Positions 1 through 11,610 of a stretch of DNA of 64,000 nt are shown in pieces. A program made the position numbers and the translations under genes. Origin of the DNA: Euryodendron excelsum (Eukaryota; Streptophyta; Magnoliopsida; Ericales; Pentaphylacaceae); the NCBI GenBank assembly GCA_033060915.1, contig CM065378.1, positions 15,715,001 through 15,779,000 on the forward strand, given 5' to 3'. Every line of letters begins with the position of its first letter. The first letter of the stretch is position 1. The notes below the pieces were generated by a model that was given only the letters and a program-made list of their open reading frames with translations, was not told where the DNA came from and did not search any database.

Positions 1-884
1 CCCGGTAGGGCCGCGAGCCCTTTCAATCGCTATACCGGTCGAAATTTCCTCGAAATCTCCCTCGGCACCCTCCTCTGCCAATCTTGCAAGGGTACTCTGG
101 GGAACACCCGTGTTGGCGATGAAGGTCGAGTATCGCAGCGGGTATGCTAGCAAGATATGTGCAGCCCGACCAACGTGCTTTAATCTGCCCTCGCCATCGT
201 ATTTCAAAACCTTGTTGAGATCGTCGAAGTTGACCAACCAGTCACGCGCCTTCAACCGCTTCCCCTTCTTTTCTGCAAAAATGCGAGGGACAAGTGAGAT
301 ACATATTACAGTTTAAAAGACTCACAATATAAGGGATTGGCATCGAACCTATTTCAACGGGCTTTCTAGAGCATCGAATCGCCGGTCTATTTTTTATCAG
401 GAACGTCGCCGAACTCCCATGGACCGGTTATCCAAACCCTAACTTCGTCGACGCCCTTACCGGAGGAAGGCAGACACTTCACTAACTCTAGGGACTTATC
501 TACGCCCCGCAGATAAACTTTGTAAGTGCCTCCGACTTTACAAAGCGAGTAGCAATAATCCAGTTTGGCAAGGCCCAGGTTCACACCCAGGCGCCGATTT
601 ATTTCAAGCATTCTGAAAAAGATCCTATAGACGTTCGATGATAACTGGGAGGGCGACACCTTATTTTTTTCTATGAATTTATAAAGAAGAGGATGGAGGG
701 GAAACCTAAGTCCCCCTTCTACGATAGCAATGATTGGGAACAACACCCCCTTTTCGGTCTCTCCCATGCGATAGTCCTCGGGATCGACCAGCTCTAAGCC
801 GATCTCATTCGGGACTTCAAACCTAGCCCTAAACGCGGCAAGGGCCGACAGACCGTCTAACATCTTTCGAAGACGAGATGCCAT
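1..884 (-). pseudogene. Antisense gene of Tat element, copy 1 (5' part)
   Basis: Reading leftwards, exon 1 runs from the ATG at 884 to 349 and begins MASRLRKMLDG. An intron of 76 bp (348-273) has GT and AG ends, and exon 2 continues from 272 past the edge with EKK.KRLKARDWLVN. The middle of exon 1 contains the motif GLRFPLHPLLYKF followed by a PSQLSSN-like stretch, which resembles the domain annotated in plants as 'putative gypsy type transposon'; that is recognition by eye. The copy near 41 kb reads through the same region in frame, but here an extra base in an A run near 390 creates a TAG at 389-387, 40 bp before the donor site. The copy is therefore probably dead. Function is unknown. The gene lies opposite to the element's pol. 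Confidence 0.7.
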
Positions 885-1044
885 CAATGGGCAACCGTCA
901 AAACACAGAAACTACACTGTAGAGCAAAAGAGGAATGGGCTTGAAGAACACTTACAGTGGTGGGTGCCGAAACATCTGGCGCACACGCTATTCAGGAGGC
1001 AAAGGAAAAAGAGCAAGTGTCTTCCAACTGATTGGGGCGTCGCT

Positions 1045-1052
1045 CTTTTATA
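1045..1052 (-). promoter_or_regulatory. Minus-strand TATA box upstream of antisense gene copy 1
   Basis: The minus strand reads TATAAAAG here, about 160 bp upstream of the antisense ATG at 884 and outside the LTR. The copy near 41.87 kb reads TGTAAAAG at the same place. A promoter for the antisense gene is an inference from the motif and its distance. Confidence 0.4.
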
Positions 1053-1247
1053 CACACCAGAGCCGTCGGTTCATACAGGGTAAAACGGCGTTAATCATGA
1101 CACTCTGCCGAAGCGTCACATTGGCCGTCGATTCAATAACGCCCCCACAGTAAATCTTTTAAAAATCCCCGCCATTTATGCGGCCGGGTGACCGTTACAG
1201 CCCTTGGTCGTTTCAGAAGCCAAAACGACACAAAGGCTGGGGGCAAT

Positions 1248-1852
1248 TGTGGGGGAATAACCCCCGGCCCAACCCAATGGGTGAGGCCCAATCTGCGCAA
1301 ATTAAAGTTGGGGCTGCTTGGCAGGCCCAGATCAGAATTAGAGGGAAGACCAGCTTTGACTACCGACCTCCTTTACAGCATAGCCCAAACTGCGAAAAGT
1401 GGGCCCAAACCACTAGCGGTCTTTGAGCATTAAATGCAGAGTTGACTCGCATTAAATGCACAAGCGGCTGCCCACACGATGTCGACGTGCACGTCCGGTG
1501 AGCCGGAATCCTCCACGACGGTGCGCCAGACCCTGTAAATAATCAGGCGGCGTCAATGATGATGCCTACCCAGCAGGCCATGAGAGCCTGCTGGTAGCCC
1601 AAGGCAAAACACACTCCCTCAAAGATTCTATAAATACCCAAGGCATCGAGAGCCAGGTATGGACAGTTAACCTGAAGTATTGACAACTTTCATTCATCTT
1701 TATCGATTAAGCTTGCTAACTTAATCTTCGGAGTGTGATCGGCCCACTAAGGGTTGACCCATTCTAACCTCCTTGTCTTGCAGGAGATATTTGGACTCAT
1801 CCATTTGGGGTTTGAGAGTTTGACCCAGCCTTCCCGAAAAATCCCACTTATA
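1248..1852 (+). repeat. 3' LTR of Tat element, copy 1
   Basis: The repeat begins TGTGGGGGAATAACCCCCGG and ends at ATCCCACTTATA. The matching repeat at 42068-42652 has the same start and ends in CA, so the usual TG...CA boundary has a changed last dinucleotide here. A purine-rich tract directly precedes it. A plus-strand TATAAATA lies at 1629-1636 with a candidate start region shortly after. Length is about 605 bp. Confidence 0.75.
1629..1636 (+). promoter_or_regulatory. LTR TATA box
   Basis: TATAAATA lies within the LTR and is kept at 42428-42435 in the second LTR, in the same context (followed by a GAGAGC..GGTATGGACAG stretch). It is the likely sense promoter of the element. Confidence 0.5.
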
Positions 1853-3044
1853 GGTTTAAATAAGATAATATCATCTGTTGAATCTGAATGACTAACACGT
1901 GACATAGTGAGATAAGAAATCTAAAAAATTCTTAATATTAAAGTCTGAAGAGGAGCTCATCTCCCAAATACTCAATAAAAGAAATAAAATGAGACCAATA
2001 ATTAGAGTACCATCATCATATATTTTTCGTAGAAGAGGTCATCACTTTTTTAGCCGCATGCAATTACATATATATGCAACACATGCGCTTTCAAGGCGTT
2101 CTAAGGCCAAACCCCAAGTGGATCATTAAACAAATCAAAACAAATCCTGTGTTAAAGTTTAATGATCTTCACATGATATGGGGATATGCTCTAGCTGCAT
2201 ATCCAATGATTAATTAGTATGATTATGGTGAGGCGGCAGGCAACATATGGTTTTGGATTGCTTAACCAAAAAAATTATAACATGTTTGTCGGCAGGCAGG
2301 ATGGATCATGTACTTAATTTACTACTAACTGCACAGAATTCTAACAACTGAATAGGCCTTTAATTTGCCATATATTTAGATTAAGGCCAACTAAAATTAG
2401 TTAGGGGAGTGCTTATCTATCTATCTATATAACCCCTTATTTTGGTTAATCTAGCAAAAACAATAGTATAGTTGACCAGTCCACAATGGCCTCACCATAT
2501 GCGGGAGGACGGGCAGGCAGCCGAGAGAGAGACCCGGCCTGATCAATTTGATGCTGCAGCCAGCCATGCATTCCTTGCAACAACATAAATTAATAAACAT
2601 AACAATAATAAAAATCCTTAGCTCCCATATCGCATTAAGTACGTACAAATCTTGAGCACAAGGCGTTGACGGAAAATCACCAGATCCAAGGCCAAGTAGT
2701 TAGTTAGGGCTAGTGCTATATTAAAATTAAGGTCAAGTTGGGTGTTAGCTTATATATGTCAAGGTGTATGTATATGTATATACGTATATGGGTGTGATAA
2801 TAACATCTCCAATCCTCTAACTAATTAATATAAAGACCTAAAAAAGAAAGGAAAATTTAAATAACAATTCTGGCAGTTTAGCAATTTTCCTATCGAAAAC
2901 ACACAAAACCATCAGTCATGGAATGATGAAGCATGTGAGTTGAGTTAAATTATTGTTGGGAATGCTGGGAGAAGTTACGCGAGAGAGAGAGAGAACCTCG
3001 GGTAAGTTTAATACAAAGCTTGTTATGACTTTTTTTCGGTCTAA
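1853..3044. other. Gene-free AT-rich stretch
   Basis: No coding region or RNA gene was recognised. It holds short simple repeats (TCTA near 2420, TATATG near 2760, GA near 2985) and low-complexity AT-rich sequence between the LTR and the LINE fragment. Confidence 0.5.
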
Positions 3045-3745
3045 GGGGTTAAACGTTTGCTAGGCAAAGTTAATTTGGCATCACTCTCTATTGTCGAAGT
3101 ACTCTTTTATTTTATGGCTTGGGCTTAAAAGAAATATTACTCACTAGAGACAAGTTGGTGCATCACATTGATGATATTTCGTGTTCCCTATGTAGTGCTC
3201 AAGTTGAGTCATTGAACCATCTATTTTTTTAATGTTTGGTGGTAAAGCAGATTTGGGATGAGATTAAAAGATGGGTGGGTTTTTCTCGAGCATTGACAAC
3301 CCTCAAAGCAGCTGCAAAATGGATCATCAAAGAAGCCCGAGGTACGGGAGTTCAGGCCATTGTCAAGAAGATTAGTTTTGTTTGCACGGTTTACTACATT
3401 TGGGGAACAAGGAATTCTAGGCTGTTTGAGGGCAGAATTTCTCACCCGGCTACTATTATCAGAACTATTAAGATCCAAGTATACAGGGTTTTTCATGCTA
3501 CTTTTCCCAGCTTTCAGGAGTTATGACGGGGCTGTATTCTTGTTGATTTTTGTGTTTCCTTTATTATGGTTTTTGTGTTTTGTTCATAATTTGGAAGGGC
3601 CATGTTGGCTTTTGTGTTTCCATTTTTTTTAGATTTTGGGTTTATATTATCTTGAGGTTCGGCCTCTTTGTTTGCTTATGGATACTCTCAGAGCCTTAGA
3701 CATTCTTTGGTCTATCAAATTTATTTATTGATCCAAAAAAAATTA
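3045..3745 (+). mobile_element. 5'-truncated LINE, 3' end of ORF2
   Basis: Plus-strand translation gives the C-terminal zinc-binding region typical of plant L1-type reverse transcriptase ORFs: a CSLC pair (around 3186), then NHLFF, then KQIWDEIKRWVGF and, further on, YYIWGTRNSRLFEG, ending at the TGA at 3524-3526. A stop interrupts NHLFF and the region upstream of about 3150 needs a frame change. The 3' UTR ends near 3745 in an A-rich tail after TTTATTGATCC, as LINE insertions do. Nothing 5' of the C-terminal domain is present, which fits a 5'-truncated and long dead insertion. Confidence 0.7.
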
Positions 3746-5417
3746 AATTATACCAAAATAAGAGTATTGGGCTGAAGTTGGCTGACCATAATGCTGTTAC
3801 TTGGGCTAAGTGCGATGACGTGAAGACCACCGTAGACATTCTAGCAAATTAGGGCCTGCAGTCCATAACGGGACCCACCAACTAGCCCCAGTTTCACCAT
3901 TTAAAGTCCATCTAAACCAGCCCAAAGCTCATGAATGAGTTACATCATGCATACTCATTTGGAATTTGGTTTAAATGGATTGGACTTTGGTACACATTGA
4001 GACCAGTAAAAAAACGTGGAAATAAGATCAAAACTGCAACTTCAAAGAGTTGAACCACAGATTTTGTTAAAGCACGCCAGTAGGGCATCTTTACTACCTG
4101 ACCGTGGCATGGTTTGCATAATGGGCTTGGCAAAATACAAAATATAATCTCTACGTATTTATGTATGTGTTCAAATAGAAGACTGAATTTGTGTATGAAT
4201 ATTATTTATTGTAGCTCCAACTTGGTGTAATTAATAAGCAATCTGTGGTACAAGGATGGCCAAAAAATCTTTTCTATTATTGGTTTGGAAGAAATAACTG
4301 GAAATAAAATTTCAATTTAGATAAATTTTTTAGCCTGATTGATTACCAATCAAGTTAAAAAAGTCCTTGCTATCATATTTTACTAATTTACCACTCAACA
4401 GTAATTTTTATTTAAAAATTCCTTGTAACAAATAATTGTCTTTTTTTGGTTTGGATTCTAGTATCATTTTCATAAAAAGGTTCGTTTTTAATGATCTTTC
4501 TTTTATTGTCCCTTTTAATTATATTTTAAAATAATACCTGATATAAAAAAAATTACACAAAAATATCATATATAAAATTTTTACTCCTCATATATCGTCA
4601 AATTTTTTTACTGCTAAATATATTGGTAAGTTACATATGGTTTTGGTAGGTTTTCCTAACATAGTTGCAAAACAGAGCCTTGTAAAAAGCAATCAATGAG
4701 CTATTATCCTATACATAATTATTAGAAGGATCATATGTGATAGTATCCAATGAGTAGTATAGCTGGCACAAACTCCTCAAGGGAGAAGTCATGTGTTCAA
4801 AATTGTTGATAAACCCATATTAACGAAACAAATCTAAAAGTAATATTTTATACAATAAGATAAAACATACTTAAAATATATCGAAAGAACACATGTTAGC
4901 AGCACCGAAAATAAAAATGAAACAAAAGTACAAAGTGCCGACTACAACACAAGGCAAGGCCCAAAGTAGAAATGGAACAAGGGCAGCGGGTTGGGCTAAA
5001 ACAAATGGGCCGGAGCCAGAAAATAATGAATAAAATAAAAGGGAATTTTGAAAATCAACTCCACTTGCACCATGCTTGGGCATAAGAAAATTTTGGGCGT
5101 TGAGTGGAGGCTTTGTTCTTTCAGTTTTGTTTTATTTTTTATTTATAGAAAGGGGACTTTGAACTTGAAAGTCCCAAGTAATGGAAAGCTTGATGGATTG
5201 ATTTTAATTTTTTTATACAAAAGAAAGAATATAATAAAGAACAAGATTACATTAGCTTATCTACAGTGCATATGAAAGTCGCATCAATCTAAATTTTTTC
5301 CATATTTCATAATTTTTTTCTAAAGCTTACACTTGTGTAGTATAATAGATTCTAAGGGATCACATTGCAATCCTATTTCTATTCCCTTATAAACAAAATA
5401 ACGATGTATGCAATTGT
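3746..5417. other. Gene-free AT-rich stretch
   Basis: Several short open frames exist on both strands, but none has a recognisable domain, a splice-supported structure or unusual composition. No RNA gene or clear repeat was seen. Confidence 0.45.
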
Positions 5418-5680
5418 TAGGTCTCGTTTGATAACATTTAATGTTTTTGTTTTTTTTTTTTTCAAAAAAAATAAAAAACGGCTTTTGTTTAAATTTTTTT
5501 TTTAGTTTTTTACAAAATTTGAAGAAAGGAAATTAAAAACACTAAAATGAGTGTATTTTCTCTTATTAAAACATTGGTCTAGTATTTTTGGCACAACGAT
5601 AACCTATAAACGTCCATTACCAAACCACAAAAAATACACAACAAAAAACAAAAATTAACAGCGTTACCAAACGAACCTAC
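5418..5680. mobile_element. MITE with terminal inverted repeats (family A, copy 1)
   Basis: The left end TAGGTCTCGTTTGATAAC is the inverted match of the right end GTTACCAAACGAACCTA. The interior is T-rich then A-rich with no coding capacity. A reverse-oriented relative lies at 46801-47055. The ends and size fit a non-autonomous DNA transposon, but the superfamily cannot be fixed because no clear target duplication was seen. Confidence 0.65.
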
Positions 5681-5981
5681 GATGGATCTTGGTTTTAGTT
5701 CCAATTAGTTACTAGGAGATGGTTGTCAATCATTCTAATGGCTATAAAACAAAAATAAATACGAGTCAAAATTGAGGTAATCGAAAGATAAGGGGTCCAT
5801 GCAAAGATAAGTTTAGGGGGGATAGCGAAAATAGAAGTGTTACAAGGACAATATGCGAATATAAAGAGATAATGCGGTGGACGATTATGCCCCGGTGCCC
5901 TAGACACCTCGAGGAGGGTTAATGAAAGGCTGAGATCTAGCCCCTTCGAAAATTTAACGGCCTACAATTGTTTGAAAGCCA

Positions 5982-5989
5982 TATATAAG
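5982..5989 (+). promoter_or_regulatory. TATA box of the eS27 gene
   Basis: TATATAAG lies 114 bp before the ATG of the ribosomal protein gene, leaving room for a short leader of about 90 bases. No other TATA-like motif lies closer to the start codon. Confidence 0.5.
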
Positions 5990-6102
5990 CATCGCAAATT
6001 TGCGAAAAAAGATCTCGACATAGCAGCACTGGCCTCCTCTTGCATAGTCGGACAGCTTTCTAGAGTTTGCGGTTCTGCAAAGTTCATCGCTCGCTGGTGA
6101 AG

Positions 6103-6742
<640 letters not shown>

Positions 6743-6750
6743 TGGTAATT

Positions 6751-6780
6751 ATGATGATGATGATGATGATGATGATGATG
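6751..6780. repeat. (ATG)10 microsatellite in the eS27 3' UTR
   Basis: Ten perfect ATG units start 8 bases after the stop codon, so they are probably transcribed in the 3' UTR. Confidence 0.9.
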
Positions 6781-9017
6781 GCGTATGCTTTGCCTCCTTG
6801 TTGGTAAAATGCTAATAGAGTTGTCTTCAGGAAAGAAATGAGTCGTTTGTGGTTTCGGTTTAAGTTTTGTTTTTGATATGTAGTAGTTGGAAGACAAAGT
6901 TTTGATGATCTGTGACTATTTATTTCATGCTTTGTTTTTGTTTTGTGGAATGAAATTGGGTTCTGTTTGAACATTTTGATGCACGTTGTTTTTGTTGTTT
7001 GCTTAACTATATTGCTTATTTTTCTAGTGTCGAGGTACGTGATTGATTCCATTGCCAATTTGATCCTCTCCAGCTTAGTTTGAATTGCTGGCTTTTATAT
7101 TTTGTTTCTAGTTGTGTGAACTAATGTGGCGGCATTAATTTGTGGCATTTATGGCGCGCAATTAACTCAAAGTTCCAGTCTGTGTTCTTTTCACTTGTGG
7201 TTGCCTAAAGCTGAAAGACACAATTTGAATAATGAGCTTGTGATTGAAATCCGGTTTTAGTGGATTTTCTCTGTAGTTTTAAATTATCACATCGAATGCA
7301 GCAATGGCCTAAATTGTAGCCTAGATGGATTCTATGTGAATTTTTCCCCATTCTGGGTTGTCATAGACTGGATGTAGCTTGTAGCCTTTAGCCTCTTGGT
7401 AAGAAATCCTTCTCACAGTATTAGCTTGTGCTTTGGATGTCATTGCAAGTAGCAATGAGAGAAGAAATGCTAGTTTTTGCAATGCTGTTTAGTTGACAAA
7501 CTAATGAAAAACAGTACTTTGTGATAGCCAACTTCGTTTCCCTGCATTCTATCCTTGTAGAAACCTTCCATTGGGGTGGTTTGCTGATGAATGAAATACC
7601 TGGTTCCAAAATCTTGCTTAGAATCTGTTTTTTTAAGTCATTTGATGTTAATTGCTGCTGGCAGAGTATATTGAAATGTGCAAAAATGGTTGGCGATGCA
7701 CGCTATGTCACACTATGTTGTTTTCTTATGGTAGTTTGTTGGATACTGGCAAAATGGAAAATGTCACTGAAGTTGTAGTGATTTCTTTCCAGTCATCTGT
7801 GATTACTTATACCTGATGTCTTGTTAGGTTTAGAGATTTTGATTCCACTTCTATGGTTACAAATACTGATATGTGAGAATTGTTTTTTTCTCCTGTGGGT
7901 GTTGTGGTATGGTTAATAGTTTATGTCCGGTGCTAAATTTGCTGGAACTGGATTAAAATATCAATTACTTTGGACCCCATTGGGACGTTATTTATTGATA
8001 CTAGAGCAATACTGGTTGATGCATGCACATTCCAGGATCTGGGTTTTGGGAGATCTTTGTATTTAGGAAATAAGTTGTTGCAATGGACTTCTTGTGTAGT
8101 GTATATTTGGAACAAGCAAAACTATGTTGTATTCTTTTGAAGGTGGTATCTCATTTGTGGTGGTAGTAATAAAATGGACAAAGCAGACTGAGGAAGAATT
8201 TATAATTCAATTCTATAAGGTTGCTCATCGTCTAAAATCAAGGAGTTGAGATTGCTCATGGTTCTGTTTGCTGAAGGTTGGTTACCTATCGAAGTTGAAA
8301 GTGAAGCATGTCTGATGTGATAGGCTTGGTTTGGATAGAGTGGCGGTTGAGAGATCGGGAATAAAATTCCATTGATTTTCTAAGTAATGATCGTCTTGGT
8401 ATTGTTCCATGCAAGCATGTCTGATACTGGATTACAGAGTTTAATGATTGACATAACGTATTTTAATTTTAAAAAAAATTATGTTGAGACTCGTAGAGGG
8501 AGAAGAGAAAAAATGGTTTCTTGAGGGAGAAATGGTCAGCAATTGTATTTCCCTCATTCCAATTGAAACGGTCTTATATGTTGAAGAAACACCAATCTCT
8601 TCCCCCGCCCTCCCGGCGGCCCTCGTCTTATATGTCTCCTTTCCTCAGTTTCTCCATTCAAAGAAAGTGGCCAAAGAGCCAGCCTCAACCTCTGTATTTC
8701 TCAGGCTTTCACCGTTAATTTTGTTTCTTCTTTCATCTTCCCGGCTTATTTTCGAGAACCCATTTGCTCATATTTGTTCTTCTGAAACTCTCAAGTCACT
8801 TAACCTATTTTCACTTGTGTCATCTTGGAAACAAATTTCAGATCACCCAGCTTCCATGTGTTATGGCTTCTCATAGTTCTTTACCATCTCTTTTGCTTTT
8901 GTACTAGCAACTTTTGTGTTTATAGTTCTTTGCTGTCTAATGGACACCTCTGTGCTCTCTCTAGCATAGAGTCATGGACTTTGTCTGTGGCTTATAAACG
9001 GAGAATTCAGCAGATGG
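6781..9017. other. Stretch between eS27 and the WRKY pseudogene
   Basis: The first few hundred bases are probably the eS27 3' UTR and downstream DNA. No further gene is recognised. From about 8480 to 8900 the sequence is richer in C+T and could contain the old WRKY leader or promoter, but no element can be defined. Confidence 0.4.
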
Positions 9018-10425
9018 GAGCAAAACAATCTGATATATGAGCTCACACAAGGGAGGGAGCTAGCAAAGCTGCTCCAAATCCATCTCAATGTGACTTCTTC
9101 TTTACAAGAAACCCGCGTATTGTTAGTAAGCAACATCCTCAATTTATTTGACAAGGCGCTCTAAATGCTGAAATTGAACGGAGCAGCAACAGGAGTGTTT
9201 GAATCCCCGCGCCCCTTCGGAAAACAAAGATGCCTCTAGAAAGAGGTGAGTTGTGACTATGAGCTAGCTTCTTGTTCGATGTTTCTATTTTGATTGATGT
9301 CAGTTCAATATAAGTATGGTTTGTTTCCAAATATATTTATTCTGCAGAAAGATTATGCCACGGTGGACAAAACAAGTTCAAGTTTGCCAGGGGACAGGAC
9401 TTGAAGGGCCTCTTGATGATGACTACAGTTGGAGGAAATATGGGCAGAAAGACAATCTTGGGGCCAAATGTCAGAGGTAAGGATAACAGTGGAAACACAG
9501 TTCCACTAATATGAGCGGTAACATTTATCTATTGAATTGATGACTAACAACTCATTTAAAAAGTTAAGTTTATTAGAGAGAGTAATTAGCAATTTAATTA
9601 TTTATTTCTTAACACGCTCGTTTATGTGTTACTTAACTCTTGGTCATAAGCAGGTTAAACGCGTAAAAAATATTCAACAAATAGTAAGTGAAATTTGAAC
9701 ACAGAACACGGGAAAAAAACAACTGAGAGTTGATTAATTGTTTCTGTTTGCAGAGGTTATTATAAGTGCACTCATCGAAATGTCCAAGGCTGTTTGGCCA
9801 CCAAGCAAGTAAAAAGATCTGATGAAGTCCCAACAATTTTTGAAATCACTTACCGAGGAAGCCACACCTGCACCCAAGGCTCCCATTTAAATCCACCCCC
9901 ATCAGCAGCATCACCCAAAAACAAGAGCCAAACACATCTTTAGATAAACAGCAACCAATCAACCTGCGGCCACAACAAAACCAGCAACAGTCACAGGAAA
10001 TACTGTTGAACTTCCAAACAAGTAGAACTACTGAGGAACTAGAAACTACCCACCAATCGATTCCATCGTTCTCCTTCCCTTCGACATCCCATGTTGAGGC
10101 TGAAAACTGCTTTAACTTGCCTTCTTCCATGCTTGATAACAATTTCGCTAGAAACTTCTCTCCTTTCATGTCTCCTACAACGTCTGGATCAAACTATTTC
10201 TCGGCGTCACCAACCCACATGACCAACTTTGGAGGGAACCAAACTTTGCCTCCTGCTCCAGAGTCTGAGCCGATGGAGATTGTTTCAGCAGCTACATATC
10301 TATCAGCCACAAACTCTCCAACTGTTGGTTTGGACCTCCCATTTTGTGCCGTGGATCAATTTGAACCAGCCTTTTCGTTTGATAACACAGAACTCTTCTC
10401 CCTACCATTTCAAAAGAAACGATGA
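9018..10425 (+). pseudogene. Group III WRKY transcription factor, decayed (WRKY41/53/30-like)
   Basis: Three exons are visible: about 9018-9245, 9348-9476 and 9754-10425, with GT..AG introns in the usual places, including the R-type intron within the WRKY domain. Exon 1 encodes the group III N-terminal motif (WEQNNLIYELTQGRELAKLL). Exons 2-3 encode WRKYGQK and a complete C2HC finger (C-x7-C-x23-H-x-C), and the tail is a Q/S/P-rich activation-type region ending at the TGA at 10423-10425. Lesions: no in-frame ATG precedes exon 1 (a TAG lies upstream), TAA interrupts the frame at 9162-9164, TAG follows at 9237-9239, and a frame change after the zinc finger gives TAG near 9940 while the conserved tail continues one frame over. 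The DNA-binding domain itself is undamaged except that the usual YPR before GYY reads CQR. Intact members bind W-boxes and act in defence and senescence. Assembly errors could mimic single lesions, but not easily all of them. Confidence 0.85.
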
Positions 10426-10496
10426 GAAACTAACAAAACGTGAGGTACGGACAGGTAGGCATAGGCATAAGCACAAGCATTAGGCACTGGAGATTG

Positions 10497-10702
10497 AGGG
10501 TCCATTTGGTATCAGTTATTCAGCTAGCTTTTTTTAAGTTTGTAAGTAAAAAAATTTAAAAAATTTGACTTTTTGGTTTTGACTTTTTTTGCTTATCTTT
10601 AACTAAAGTAAAGTTAAAAAAAGTAAAAAAAATTTAAAAAATTTGACTTTTTTGTTTGTAAGTTTAAAAAAAATTGATTAAAAAACTGTACCAAATGGCC
10701 TA
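10497..10702. mobile_element. MITE-like element with terminal inverted repeats
   Basis: AGGGTCCATTTGGTATCAG at the left is mirrored by CTGTACCAAATGGCCT at the right. The interior is A/T-rich with repeated AAATTTGACTTTTT. It is non-coding and about 205 bp. Confidence 0.55.
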
Positions 10703-10764
10703 AGTGTAACAAAATTTTGTGATTCCATTTTGACTTTACTGTCTCTTCTCCCACTTTTCCCTAA

Positions 10765-10881
10765 AGCCTTGTTTGGATGCAATTTTTTTAAAAAATTTAG
10801 CTTCTGGATTTTTTACTAGTAAAAAAAAGTCAAAAAGCTAGAAGCCAAAAGCCCACAAAACATTGCATCCAAATGAAGCCG
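10765..10881. mobile_element. Short MITE-like element
   Basis: The ends GCCTTGTTTGGATGCAAT and ATTGCATCCAAATGAAGCC are inverted repeats of about 19 bp. The interior is nearly self-complementary, so the whole 117 bp can fold into a hairpin. Confidence 0.6.
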
Positions 10882-11384
10882 AAATACTGTTGTAATGTCA
10901 TTTAATGCCTGCGATGTTTTATATAGTCCGATGCATAATTGTTTTCAATCTTGATTCAGAAAATGGATCTAGTTCCATAATTGAATAACAATATTTAATT
11001 ACTACTAGTCCAAGATGGCAAAATCTTTCTATATTTATTTTTATGATAATATTATCTTTTCAGAAAATTTGTACCATAAATTTTACTCAAATGATGTGGT
11101 GATAGTATTTTTATAATTAAAAATGATAGATGTTATATTTTAAAGTAAAAAATTGAGTAGTATCAACTATTTTCGATAAGATTTGAGTTTTACAGTGAAA
11201 TACTCATCAAATACACATAAAATAATAATCATATTGGAATTAGCATGCATAAAAATAAGTTTTTTTCCCAGTAAAATTGTCCTCTAAACCTGAAATTATT
11301 GTGAGCCTGTTGACCGCTCAAAAAGTCTTGGCTCTAACCCAATTGTTGGCCCATTCAATTTTCGTAGAAGAAAGACGTTGAAGA

Positions 11385-11610
11385 CTAAGGGTGTGTTTGA
11401 TACTCATACTTCTAGAAGGGAAATGAAAAGGAAGTGAGGGAAAAATGGAAAGAAAATAGAAGGAAAAATTAGATTCCCTCCTTATTTGAATTTAAAAAAA
11501 AGAGTTAGATAGAAAATGAAGAGAAACTTTCCACACTACAAATCAAACAAAGGAAGAAAATAATTCTTTCTTTTTTTCTTCCCTTCTGAAGTATCAAAAC
11601 ACACCTAAGG
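11385..11610. mobile_element. MITE-like element with terminal inverted repeats
   Basis: AAGGGTGTGTTTGATACTCA at the left matches the inverse of GAAGTATCAAAACACACCTA at the right. The interior is purine-rich on the plus strand in its left half and pyrimidine-rich in its right half, so it can fold back. Confidence 0.6.

Larger units (their letters stand above)
1..1852 (+). mobile_element. 3' end of a Ty3/gypsy Tat-type LTR retrotransposon (copy 1)
   Basis: The segment is collinear and clearly similar to the end of the element at 40.8-42.65 kb. It holds, in element-sense order, part of an antisense gene (1-884, minus strand), a spacer, a purine-rich tract ending in AAAGGCTGGGGGCAAT just before the LTR (a plausible polypurine tract), and a 3' LTR (1248-1852). 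The element continues beyond the left edge, so pol and the 5' LTR are not visible. Assignment to the Tat group rests on the better preserved copy, which has the double RNase H. The two copies differ by many substitutions and by an LTR length difference of about 20 bp, so they are separate insertions. Confidence 0.8.

Noticed and set aside
8481..8876. 131-codon plus-strand frame upstream of the WRKY pseudogene
   Set aside because: Leu/Ser/Phe-rich, with no domain and no splice context; it looks like a C+T-rich leader or promoter, not a protein.
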